Source: Siphonodentalium dalli
Taxonomy: Eukaryota; Mollusca; Scaphopoda; Gadilida; Siphonodentaliidae
DNA: 64,000 nucleotides
Reading direction: 5' to 3'
Assembly: GCA_032622095.1 (NCBI GenBank)
Contig: CP136061.1
Location: forward strand, 171,617,107 to 171,681,106
Below are positions 34,906 through 46,027 of this stretch, piece after piece. How positions within the stretch are numbered: position 1 is the first letter of the stretch; every line of letters starts with the position of its first letter. The position numbers were made by a program, and so were the translations under genes. Under the pieces are notes generated by a model. That model saw nothing but the letters and a program-made list of their open reading frames with translations. It made no database searches and was not told the origin of the DNA.

Positions 34906-36024
34906 GTCGTTAATTGACATGCTAGAAACCAGTGCTATACCATAACTCACATTTCCAAATTTGTCAGTTTAATAGATGGCAAAAAACACCTCACCCCATA
35001 TTTCAGCAATACATATCCTCTTTTATGTTTGCATTTGTGACACTTGTGTTATTTTGATGACATACATTTTCAAAAAATAAATTTTGGTCTCATGACCTAT
35101 TGTTTTGTCTATCTCTTTGAATTCAGGGGTGGATCTATAATCTGGGCCCTCGACATGCGCCCTTACTATTTTCACCAGAGCAATATAATAAGGCTTAAAG
35201 GGATATGCCAGGCTTTTAATGTCTGAACACTATTCCTAAACAGTAAACTAATTGGTCTATATTTGTAATATCCAAACATATACATGTTGTATATGTGTAT
35301 TGCTTTTGAAAAGGTATCCGAATATGACCGTGTCGTACAATGTATATAGCATAGGTTAGAAGGAATTAAATACGAGAATTATGCCCCATAGCCAAAGTTA
35401 CAGGGATACTCAAGTCAGGGTTAAAATGTGCACTGGCTGATTGGTGTATAATGTCCATGAGTGTTTTATGGTAAAATAAAATATATCCATTGCAGAAAAT
35501 GTGAAGTTGGTACATATTGTTTGATGAACTGATATAGGCCTTCTAATGGGCCATTGAAAAATTAAGGGCTATATCATATTTTGGTATTGGAAATCTGGTG
35601 CAAACCTGAGGGTAGTATGAAAAACACCAAATTTAAAGTGTTATACATCACTGTTTGGAGATGAATTTTCGTGGTGGTGAATTGCCCAAGGGACAGTGAA
35701 TGGAAATTTGTGGGTCTGTCTGGCAAACATTTTGTTATTTTTATGCACGATGAATTATGTTAACGCTGTCGCCAATGGAAAATATTTAGTTACTTCTAAC
35801 GGAAACGCCTCCAAAAGCTCGTAATTAATCTGTTGCGCTAATGTAATCCCCACTAATGGAATGTGTTTATGAAAAAAAACGTGCAATCGTGATATCGATA
35901 CTACTCCTATGCCACAGATTGGCTGGTCCTCTATATATATATTGTATGGCACAATTTTATTTTTAAAAGGGGAACCACTCAATCTACATAATATATAGTA
36001 CCCCACGCCAAAACATGTAGCTTA
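34906..36024. other. Spacer DNA without recognisable gene
   Basis: AT-rich. 34560-34710, just before, forms a degenerate long hairpin (CTATTTTATATGTAATTTAT against TAATAAATTCTGTATAAAAT). 35755-36000 shows weak similarity to 36600-36780 (TTAAC[G/A]CTGTCGCC, then AACCA[C/G]TCAATC), so both are probably one dispersed repeat. No conserved protein. Confidence 0.45.
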
Positions 36025-36133
36025 GTAAACAAGTTCCACGTGGCCATATTATACCAACCTTCTCCCACGTTCATTGGCTGAGCGCGGACACTATTCTGTA
36101 TATATAGTAAGGCCACGCGTGGAACTTGTTTAC
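36025..36133. mobile_element. Short MITE-like inverted repeat (GTAAACAAGTTCCACGTGGCC)
   Basis: 36025-36045 and 36111-36133 are near-perfect inverted copies (GTAAACAAGTTCCACG, one variant CACGCG/CACGTG). About 65 bp of AT-rich DNA separates them. No clear target duplication. Confidence 0.6.
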
Positions 36134-37009
36134 GAAACTACACCTTTTGCGGACGATAGTATATATCAAACTCCATACAGCGCCCTCTATAGGAATCAGG
36201 GAGCTAAATGTGTTCTAGAGTAGGGGAGCGAGTACACCGTGGAACCCTAAAGGTGAAGGTAACTGAAGAATGACCTTCACCTGATACATGCGACACGTTG
36301 TTAAAGGATGGCATCGCGTTTATTTGATTTGTACATAATATCTAAATAATTTAAACTGGTGAATGAATGGGGGAATGGATTTTTGTGAGCGGGAAATTTA
36401 TTTAACTAGCTGCTGTAGTTCGGGATTTTTCCAGATCAAATTTGGCTGTGTGATAGCCCCGTCGTACACTTGGGGATTTATTTTTAAAAGTAAACACATG
36501 ACCTATGATTTTTCTTGCATTTTCGTGATCAACTGGTGTCAATCTAGCTGGGTAAACATCACTGGTATGGCCTGCATGTTTCAATTCAGTGAATTTGGCG
36601 GAAACGTTAACACTGTCGCCTATGGGAAACCATTTAGTTCAGTGATTCCTAAGCTATCGTTGCGATGTATATCCAGCGTAGCGATGGGAGATAACTCTGC
36701 CTGGAGTTTGAGTATATATAGGTATTTTGAGCAGTTCCCCAACGAGTTGTTTCACGGAGAACCAGTCAATCGGTGTGACATGCATGTGTGTGCTATTGTC
36801 ATAGTAGATCCACGCTTGAACGACCCAAACTCGCGCTTTGTGGGCAGTTAGTAACTGTTGATGCGCGATCACGTACGGGTAGCTCTTCTAAAGCGGGGAC
36901 ATGTCGCCATTACACACATATATCACACGAAACCCCCATGACATCAATAAAATCCATGTATACTTTATTGATTATCCACTAGTTCATAATCAATGCAAAT
37001 GAGCAGATC

Positions 37010-38060
37010 AATACGGTTAGGGTTACTGTTATAGTTAGGGTTATGGTTAGGGTTAGAGTAAGGATTAGTGTTAGGGTTAGAGTTAGGATCAGGCGCGGCA
37101 TAGCGGCAGATAAATGGATTTGTATCCACGTGTGATTCGGACATATAGCACAAGTGTCCGTTGTTGCAAATAATTCAAGGCCGTAGCCAGCCAGGGTTCG
37201 ATGGGTTCGGACGAACCCACCCTGGGTCCAACCTGCCCTCATCAGGGGACAAGTATATGCCATTCGGACCAGCCAAGTTGACCAAGCAGACGCGGGAAAC
37301 TCGGCCCTGGGTCGAAGGCTGGCATCTTGAATAGACGGCAAAGCTAATGCGCCACATAAGATAATCCGCCCACAAATACCGTCGAAATTGTGCCCTGTCA
37401 GTCGATATGTGTAATCAGCATAATGTTCATGCTGAACGAATCATGCAGCGTGAGATTATCGCCAGATTATGAAAGATAGCAAAATTTAGACAATCAATAC
37501 GCTAAATAGTGTCAATCCAGGTCAGATCCCAAATTCGCCAGGCCGAATTGGGCGAAAGTGATCAGAGTGGAGTATATATGCCTGATTGCCCCTGAACACG
37601 ACACGCGATATGTACAAGTATTGTTCTACTGTCAAGTCTGTTATTAATATTGTCATTATTGTCAGCATAATTATGTATGCAGGATTTATGTAATAACATA
37701 CATAACCAGGGGTTTGTAACTTTGGAAAGATGTTACTTTGATTAAAAACCACCAAATATATTTGACCCTTCTAAGTCCACCCTAGGGTTATAGGGTTAAG
37801 AACTTATGGTTAGGGTTAATTTGGGGTTAGGGTTAGGGTTAGCCACGTTTCATTTATCGTTCCCGTCAGGGTTGTAGGGTTAGGGTTAGCGATAGGGTTA
37901 GTTTTAGGTTTAAGGTTAGGCGCGGCACAGCCGACAGAGAAATGCAAAATTTATATCCACGTGTGATTCGAACATATATTTTAATTCTGTGGGTGTAATT
38001 GTCAATAAACTTATCTTATCATATAGTATACAAGTGTCCGTTGTTACAAATTTCAATCAC
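37010..38060. repeat. Two degenerate (TTAGGG)n tracts within a ~850-bp duplicated block
   Basis: TTAGGG and variants (GTTAGGGTTA, GGATTAGTGTTAGGG) fill 37010-37090 and 37780-37915. Both tracts are followed by the same downstream text: GGCGCGGCAT/CAGC, then GTATCCACGTGTGATTCG, then CAAGTGTCCGTTGTT. The unit was therefore duplicated together with its telomere-like tract. Degeneracy argues against a functional telomere. Confidence 0.75.
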
Positions 38061-38179
38061 ACATTTTGATTCAATGGAATATATTCCACCCAATATACAA
38101 CTCGTTGTGGGAGAACTATATTTGACCCAATCACGGTGACGGCGTAGTCACTTGGGTGAGGCGTGATATGGCGTGGACA

Positions 38180-38688
38180 CTTAAGGCGTATTTACGACCG
38201 AACTGATTACCCATAATCGTTATCGATTACCGTAAACGACGTATTTACGCGCACCCAAATCGAAAATGATTACCCATAATAATTATTGAATGTATATATA
38301 ACAGACAGATACAGAAAATATTTATTTGTGTTCTCCTTTGTGAAGTGTCTAATTTAAATCAGAAAATGTAACTATTTTAAGCTATAGGCATATTGATATT
38401 GATTTCAATGAAGTTCAGTCAAGTTCAACTTCAACGTGATGATGATGATCAGGGACAATTTTTAGGGGGGTGAACAAATATATACAGTAGCATCACCAAC
38501 ATTGCGGTCGCCATTTTGCCAAACATACACCCACGTGACAAAAGAAAATCTCCCCATTTATGCCGCCCGTCACGTGACGGGGAAATCAAAATTGATTTAG
38601 CCACATACCAGCACATACAGGGAAATTTTGGGGGTAATCAGATTTGGGGTAATCATAAATGATTTGTTCGGCGTAAATACGCCTTTAT
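38180..38688. mobile_element. ~505-bp MITE, AGGCGTATTTACG TIRs, TTA duplication (PIF/Harbinger-like)
   Basis: The left end TTA|AGGCGTATTTACG...CCGAAC...GATTACCC (38180 on) is mirrored by GGGGTAATCAT...GTTCGGCGTAAATACGCCT|TTA (to 38688). A 3-bp TTA duplication fits PIF/Harbinger preference for TWA. No coding capacity, so probably a non-autonomous copy. Confidence 0.65.
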
Positions 38689-39154
38689 ATTGTGTGTTTT
38701 CCTATAAAGCGCTGTATCTTAAAATCATATAAAATACCTGATTCGTTCATGTGATATCGCGGTTATACCACTCGTTGTGCAGGCATATCATATGTTTCGA
38801 AACTCATTTAATTTATTTGATTCACATTAATTATATATATAATTTTGAACACAGATGTCTCAAATTTTGAACACAGATGTCTCAAATTCGCTCTCAATAA
38901 TAGTATTTATCACATTTTCAATTGCGATTTGGGTGGTTATGTATTAACTTAAATTACTGATGCATCAAAATCGCGAGGTGGGTGACACGTTTTCACAGTG
39001 TCAGCATTCATGTATAAATGAATGAACACATTGGACATACTGGCATATCTAATAACCATTACACCCCTTTGCTGTCTTCTACAATAGTTCGTGTTTCCCG
39101 TTGTTTAATTGTGCAATATGTAGTTGCCTCACCGGTGAGGCATGCAATAAAACA

Positions 39155-39315
39155 CAGAATGACATATACGCGTTTGTGAATATTTATCGCACGAGATCGA
39201 TTTTGGTGGAAGGAACATTGAACTCGAAACCTTTGGTTTCTCGTTCTATATTACTCTTCCGCCAAAATCGATCTCGTGCAATAAAAAAAATCACAGACCA
39301 AACGCGTATGTCGTT
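39155..39315. mobile_element. Fold-back element around AATCGATCTCGTGC
   Basis: ACGCGTTTG and GCACGAGATCGATTTTGG on the left (39168-39222) are mirrored by CCAAAATCGATCTCGTGC and CAAACGCGT on the right (39261-39310), with a ~40-bp centre. It resembles a small hairpin MITE. The border is not fixed. Confidence 0.6.
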
Positions 39316-39902
39316 GTGTATATATATACAGTATATGAGGATGGAATATACATATCAGTAAACACGAATTTGATCATATATGCAGATATAGTCAGAAAAT
39401 GGTAATCTTACTCATCAAGACGGAACCGGACTCACTGTGATTTCATGGGACAGAACCGGAGCCACCCAAGACAGAATCGGAGTATATGACTTGTCTACTT
39501 TATGGGTCGAGTTCTGTCTAGTTTTCGATTTATTAATAAGTTATAGTTTTGGAATTTGATGCATATATATATAACAATGATTTTGTACAATATATGGAAG
39601 CTAGTATTAGTTAAGCAAATTGATTTACCTTCGACAACACACAAATATTTTGTTATGTTGCAAATATTATTGGACAATCGACCGTGATAATGGGATATAA
39701 TGAGCGCATGTGCCACTATCTTATCTGGAGCGTCCGTTCCCGTTTTATATTTTTCTAAAATGGACAGCGCGTTTACATAATAATTCGTGCCATTGGCCTG
39801 GACCATCGTGTCTGAGTAAAATTGTTAACGAACCGGGTCCCTTTTCTCAAGACAGAGTCACAGAACGTAAACATGTCCACAGTAACATGCAATGTTATTG
39901 AA

Positions 39903-40285
39903 ACTTTTATTTGTCATTTGGTCCTCATGATTGTGGCATGCAAGATGTGTGTGTATATATAGCTATACAGTCCAGCAAATATAACATGAAATTTATTTGA
40001 AACTTTCATTTGTCATTTGGTCCTCATGTGGCATGCAAGAAGGCAAGATGTGTATATGTATAGCTACAGTCCGGTCCTCACAGTGCATGTAAGAACGGGT
40101 TTGTGCTTTAATAGCATGTCCTCAACTTTCATTTGTCATTTGGTCCTCATGTGGCATGCAAGATGTGAATAGCTACAGTCCGGTCCTCATAGTGCACATA
40201 AGAACGGGTTTGTGCTAAATTTCATGTCCTCGAAATGCTGTCCTCGAGTTTGTGCTTTAATACCAAGTCCTCAAAATGTTGTCCT
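39903..40285 (+). repeat. GTCCTCA-containing tandem repeat (forward set)
   Basis: Blocks CTTTCATTTGTCATTTGGTC and CTACAGTCCGGTCCTCA, followed by AAGAACGGGTTTGTGCTTTA, recur at spacings of 97 and 123 bp. The same family is present inverted at 55575-56095, on the other side of the right giant copy. A (GT)n stretch follows at 40477-40535. Confidence 0.8.
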
Positions 40286-40689
40286 CAAAAAGATAGCAAT
40301 GTATGAAAATCATCAACCTGGCTTCTAAGTGGTCTAACATAAAAAACAACGACCAGCCAGTTACCAATCTTAGCGTGTAACAAATGTTAAAATTTTGAGC
40401 CTGTACAATCAAGGGTTCTATGCGTCCTCACAATGTTGTGTCACAGTCATGGTCCCCACAAGTCATGTCATACAAGTATGTGTGTGTGTGTGTGTGAGGG
40501 TGTGTGTGTGTGTGCGTGCGTGTGATGGTGCGTGCGTGTGTGCTGAAAATACACTTATTCTCACTAATGGAAGTACATCTAAACTGATGCCAACAATTAT
40601 CATAGTATATCCAAGTTTCCACCTTCAAATCTTGAGCTCCGTCCATTAAATGGCCATGCACTGTTGGTCTATTGTTCTATATATAAGTA

Positions 40690-40900
40690 GTATTGGCCGT
40701 CACTCTGGCCCACCCCCTGCTAGGGTGGTGGGCCAGAGTGACGGCACAGGGCCGGGCACGACGAGCGAGGGGGTGGGTCAGAGTGACGGCCCACCACCCT
40801 CGTTCATGGGCCAGAGTGACGACGAGCGATGGGGTGGGGTAGAGTGGCAGTCAGCGAGGTGTGGACCAGAGTGGCAGGTTCCCAGGGTAGGATTCATCGG
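40690..40900. repeat. GC-rich minisatellite with strong hairpin
   Basis: GGCCGTCACTCTGGCCCACC at 40695 is followed within 10 bp by its inverse, GGTGGGCCAGAGTGACGGC, giving a near-perfect ~20-bp stem. Further GGGCCAGAGTGACG and GACGAGCGA units follow, decaying to 40885. It is the GC-richest stretch I noticed in the window. Confidence 0.8.
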
Positions 40901-41031
40901 TCCAGGGGTTGTGTTGTTAGATTCCAAAGAGTAAGTGAGCGCTTCGAAGGGTTTTTTTTTGACAGAAAAGAGCATAATTTACGAATGCATCGATTTTTTT
41001 TCTCGGATTCTAATGCCAGTGTGGTAAGCGA

Positions 41032-41152
41032 AGGGCGCTCCCCTTCGCTGTACACATTGAACTTAGAATAATACAGAGAAAAAATAGATTTGTTGGTAAA
41101 TTGTGCTACTTTACCAGTGCATTTTTAACAAAAGCGAAAGTCTTCGAATAAA
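41032..41152. other. Two short hairpins downstream of the 164-codon ORF
   Basis: AGCGAAGGG-CGCT-CCCCTTCGCT (about 41028-41050) and GTCTTCGAAT-AA-ATTCGAAGAC (about 41129-41150) are short self-complementary elements. Their role is unknown. They lie on the 3' side of the minus-strand ORF, beyond its histone-type stem-loop. Confidence 0.55.
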
Positions 41153-41214
41153 TTCGAAGACGCTAGCGCTGTGAAAATATCCATGCAAGAGCCATCTGAT
41201 AGCAGGTTTTGGGT

Positions 41215-41230
41215 GGCCCTGAAAAGGGCC
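41215..41230 (-). promoter_or_regulatory. Histone-type 3' stem-loop
   Basis: On the - strand GGCCCTTTTCAGGGCC fits the histone mRNA consensus exactly: a 6-bp GGYYYU/ARRRCC stem with a UHUH-type loop. It is preceded by AAAAC and followed by ACCCA, the usual flanks and cleavage site. It begins 14 nt after the stop of the ORF at 41244-41738. Such elements bind SLBP and replace the poly(A) tail in replication-dependent histone mRNAs. No clear purine-rich downstream element was seen. Confidence 0.7.
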
Positions 41231-41243
41231 GTTTTACGTCAGA

Positions 41244-41738
41244 TCACAAGAAAAGTGGATAAGGGGATTCAAATCCATCCTCTTGATCCAACTCCCGAAA
41301 CACAAGCGAACCCTCGATGAGAGGCGGAAATATACCTTGCGGTATACTCACACCCTTCAATGGGGGTAGGTCTAATCTGTACTGCTTCTTCTCTCTCCAA
41401 AACACGAGCTTTCTCTGCAGAAGGGTTGCCGCCACCGCAAGTAAGACACCTGTTGTCCCAAGCCATTCGATGTGTTCTGTCTCCTGTCCACTGAACAGTG
41501 GAGGATTGCGAGCCCAAGTTGCATTGACAAAAGTGAATAGTTCAAAGAACTTTTCACCTGTACCATACACTGCCCAGGAAAGGGTCTCCCACACCGCAAT
41601 GCCCATCGGGGCCGATACACGGATGACTCTGACATAAGATCCAAGATCAGTAACAGCGTATTCCATCGTGGAGAAATGATATGCTCTAAATGGGGTTTTG
41701 TTATATGTAAAACGCGCGGACGTCGTTGGCGACGTCAT
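41244..41738 (-). CDS. Intact 164-aa protein with one predicted membrane segment; non-histone, unknown
   Basis: The ORF is open from ATG 41738 (context AACACAATG) to TGA 41244-41246. A hydrophobic stretch GTTGVLLAVAATLLQ (residues about 94-108), followed by RKLVFWREKK, looks like a membrane helix with a positive stop-transfer flank. The C-terminus is Pro-rich then acidic. I recognise no family and it has no histone-fold features. A canonical histone-type stem-loop follows its stop. It is intronless as written and lies 241 bp from the inner end of the right giant copy. It may be a captured or virus-like gene; that is inference. Confidence 0.5.
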   Translation of the reverse strand: MTSPTTSARFTYNKTPFRAYHFSTMEYAVTDLGSYVRVIRVSAPMGIAVWETLSWAVYGTGEKFFELFTFVNATWARNPPLFSGQETEHIEWLGTTGVLLAVAATLLQRKLVFWREKKQYRLDLPPLKGVSIPQGIFPPLIEGSLVFRELDQEDGFESPYPLFL

Positions 41739-41978
41739 TGTGTTTTTCTACCAATTTTCCCGAACGTCATTTCAAATGTGTTTCTTTTTTGTGAATTAAG
41801 ATCTTCATCGACATTGCCGAAGACGATCATTAAAAACAGACACTGTTTTTCAACAACATAACTTTTATTTTTGAATTAAGAATTAACATATTTACAACTG
41901 ATCATGAAATTATCATATTTACAATCAATAACTGGTAATGCAATGAACATAATTTACGTTTGGTAACTCATTTCATCA
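41739..41978. other. 5' side of the 164-codon ORF
   Basis: AT-rich, with no convincing TATA box or start-site motif. Contains GATCGTCTTCGGCAATGTCG-like sequence on the minus strand. It ends at the TTAA of the right giant copy. Confidence 0.4.
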
Positions 41979-44004
41979 TTAAAGGGATAGTACTCAGATG
42001 ACCGGTGGTACGTCGATCGCAAGTTGCAAAACAGAGTTCAGTCCCCTCGCCACGCGATGTCCTCCGACTGCGTGACTTTAAGCACTGTCCGATTTGTTTA
42101 CCTCCGGGTTGGGAAAACCCAAAAATTGTAACTTCCGCATTGTTACTTCGCAAGTTAACGACGTTTGTTGTGAGAAATTCGCACCACAAAGACAGCATAT
42201 ATTGCAGAAATTATACTCGCAACGCTTATGTGATATGGAAATGCGACATTCCACGGTCAGTGTCCGTTTAATCGTACCGGTACTCAAGTAATCCTAGACA
42301 GTTGACAGCAGCCAGCAGGTTGAATTTGGAATGATCTGGAATGGAAGACGAGTCACAAACTAGTTTCCATTATTGGCATGAACTGATCGATGAATACGTT
42401 GCAGTATATCGGCTGATGTCAACCCCATGCAGACTTGGAAGGTTGCGTAAGTTTGTGTCTTACTAAATTGTATGGGAAAGGGAGCCCAAATTCACATTTA
42501 AATATCAGGTCTGGGTGAACACCAATTGATTGAAATCCAATAAAACATGGCTGACACTGACATGCCGAGTCAGTACTGTCAGTAGCCGAGAGGTGCTCAC
42601 TCCAATTCTTGAATATTTAAATGGTGTTTGTTTGAAGATTTTTAAACGTTTATTTATATTCTCATTCTCTCAAAAGAAATCCAAATGTTTTTAAGTAGTC
42701 ACCAACAAAGAACGCTCTTTATGTTTACCATCATAATATAAACAAACACCAGAAAAGTTACTTTTTATGCTTTTGTTTACATAACAATGGTCAAACATTT
42801 GACAATAACATACTGTTTATGCGATATTTCTTATTTGTATATGGACAAAGTCTGTCTACATTTTTATGTTCTTTATTTTTGTGGCGGTTTTCGAAGGGTG
42901 GAAATATTTTCACAGGATACCCACCACCAAGGCCAACCGTACCTTTAAATTATCTGTATCTGGAATATGTACCATACATGAAAGGTGTTCATAGACCCAA
43001 TCATTTAATTATGCTCTATGTAAAAAAAACATTTATTTGAGCTCAATTAAGCGCACATCATTTGCGCTTAAGTGTAAATAAGACATGAGACTATCATACA
43101 TGTATTTAATAATATATACTAGTCCACCTATTTGTAATTCCTTTCTCAGAGTCTAATTCACTCTTTTTTTATTTCTAGACAATCTGATTTATGCTCAAGC
43201 TCAAATAGATGAATTTTACTTTTAAAAGAGCAAATAAATTAATTCCGCTTAAGGCACTTTAAGAGCAAATCAAATCTGTCAGATTATCACTTGGCCTTAC
43301 ATATGGGTGTCTTTTGTTTTGTTATATCTCCTCCCAAAATATGCATTACCCCAACCAATATCATAAGAACTGCTGAACATATGCAGTTAACAGGGATGGG
43401 TATATATCCTGTGTGCCTGTTAGGAAATTGTGGACTACAAGTGGAACAATTTTCCTCTACCAACATTGGTATCTCCCACCCACATAATATTTTTCCACTT
43501 ATTTTACCCTCACAATCACATATTTTGCTTTATATAGTGATGATATGGCAAGAAATTAACTATATCTGAGAAAAATTTGGTTGAGTCTGGGTTTGTGAGG
43601 GGGTGGACTCGGGGGAGATACCCAGGACTGAGAATCTTCTCCGCCGCCCATCTAGTAGCTGCATATGATCAAAACATCATCTATCGCTTATTTTGCTTTA
43701 TATACCATACTTCATCCGAGAAAAAGTTTCTACACCGAACCAACACAGATACAGATGCATATATTATAAATAGGACATAATATTTCTGATTTAAAAATTC
43801 AACATGCAAATGAAGGCCATATTGCAACTGCAGATTTTTTAGGAAATTATCGAGTACCGGTATATGAGACATAGGTTTGTCATGATATTTTAAGTTTAAT
43901 ATCTTTGTAGAAGTAAGATGTCCAAAACTTCAACTATCAAGGTGAATTTCTTCGGGTTAACCCTTTCATGACTGCATCTTGAAATTTTGTGAAAACCCTG
44001 TTCC

Positions 44005-44065
44005 AATGCATTCTCTTATATTTAAGAGAATTAATGCATTCTCTTATATTTAAGAGAATTCATTG
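44005..44065. repeat. Tandemly duplicated ATGCATTCTCTTATATTTAAG unit
   Basis: The unit of about 27 bp, itself partly palindromic (CTCTTATATTTAAGAG), is present twice here; the left copy (27520-27560) has a shortened version. This explains a 27-bp offset between the arms. Confidence 0.7.
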
Positions 44066-45864
44066 GCTTAACAATATTTACCTTGACCTTGTAAGCCAGT
44101 GCATTCTCTTATATATTCGAGGCTCCATATATAATAGAATGCACTGGCACAGGATCATTAATGCTGAACCAGCATGGCTCCAGTCATAAAAGGGTTACGA
44201 CCTGTAGCCCGTGCCAAAGGATTTAGTCATGCAAAGAGTAAAATCCAAGATGGCTGCTGGTGGCCATGTTTTTTGCCGAATGACCCCAAAATGACTCGTT
44301 CCCATCTACATGTCAATGCCAACAGCTATGACAAATTTTATAATGATCCAATTTTATAATGACCAAAGGTACGACCTGTAGCCCGTGCTAGAGGAAATTG
44401 TTGACGAGTCACACACAAACAGACGACGATACCAAGCCATGGCAATAGCTAAAACTTTACAAAGTAAAGTTGAGCTAAAAATGAAAACACCACCTTCCCA
44501 CCTGGGCCACCCATATTTTTCAATGACCGTTTATTACCAGAAACACAGGTATAGTTTTCGCCCTGAAGAATAAATGTGAAATGGGCCTCTCTGGCTCACA
44601 TATATGTTAGTTAAGACTAACCCAACCATTTGTTTTATTAGCTGAACTTTACTTTGTAAAGTTTGAGCTATTGCCATGGCTTTGTCGTCTGTGTGTGCGT
44701 ATGTGTGTGTGTGATTCGTCAACAATACAGGCTACAGGTGCTACTTGTGGTCGGATCATTATGAAATTTGACATAGCTGTTGATATCAACATTTAGACCA
44801 GAACCGTTCATTTTGGGGTCATTCTGAAGAAAAAAAACATGGCCGCCAGCGACCATCTTGGATTTCAATATTCAATCCATTAGGACGGGCTACAGGTCGT
44901 ACTGTTCTTCTGATTATCATGAAATTTGTCACGGATGTTAACAATGACATGTAGATGCGAACGAGTAACTTTGGGGTCATTCGGCCAAAAAAATGGCTAC
45001 TGGCAGCCATCTTAGATTTTACTGTTTGCATGACTAAATTCTCTGGCACAGCCTACAGGTCGTACCTTTGGTTGGATCATCATGAAATTTGTCACGGATG
45101 TTAATATTGACATGGAGATGGGGAATGAGTAATTTTGGGGTCATTCGGCTACATTAGTGGGGTCGTTCGGCCAAAAATCATGGCCGCTGGCAGCCATCTT
45201 GGATTTTACTCTTTGCATGACTAAATCCTTTGGCCAGGGTTACAGGTCGCATCTTTTGTCAGATCATTGTGAAATTTGTCATGGATGAGATCGAGTCATT
45301 TTTTGGTTATTCGGCCAAAATCATGGCTGATGGTCAAAAACTCAAAATGGACAAAATGAATTTTTCTTCCAAACCAATTGCAGCACATCTCACACCATAT
45401 CATATGTCATCTTATATGATGCCCATTCTTTATTCAATATTCCAATGATGTTATAGATATTCTTTTCTGACAGAAAAGTATTTAAAAATGTATGCCGTTT
45501 CATGTTAAACTAAAAATTAAATCAACTTTTCTTATATTTCAGATCAGTTGTTCATGCACTTGTAGCCCAGTCCAAGCACAGAATATGAATAGAAGGAATG
45601 AAAGAATGATTGAGACCGATGGGTGTCAGCATGGTTTGAGGATTGCACCACTAGAATATTGACAGGTACAACTGTACATACATGTACATTAGAATTCTGA
45701 GAGCGGACATTTGAAACATTTTTTTGTTATAACTGATGTAGTTTATATCTACAGCTTAGCTTGTCAAAGGTTCTTTACTAAATACTAAGTGACAAGTAGT
45801 TCCCTTAGGATATTTTCTATCTGTTGGTGTATCCTGAATTCCCTCCAAATGAATAATAGACATA

Positions 45865-46027
45865 CAGTAATGCCCTCAGTAATCGACCTCTTAACCAAAG
45901 CAGAATTATGGGTAACTTTTCATGATTTAGTCGGAAATATGGCTCTCGGGAGAGCTTTCCGATGAATGGCAACAAGCCATGTTTCCGACTAAATCCTGAA
46001 AAGTTACCCATAATTCTGCTTTGGTTA
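45865..46027. mobile_element. Fold-back MITE, right-arm copy of 25566-25728
   Basis: Exact inverse counterpart of the hairpin MITE in the left arm, carried along with the giant element. Confidence 0.7.

Noticed and set aside
36363-36851. 162-codon ORF
   Set aside because: Composition is unlike a conserved protein, and part of the DNA resembles another dispersed repeat at 35755-36000.
37010-37090. True telomere or chromosome end
   Set aside because: The hexamers are degenerate and internal, with unrelated DNA on both sides.
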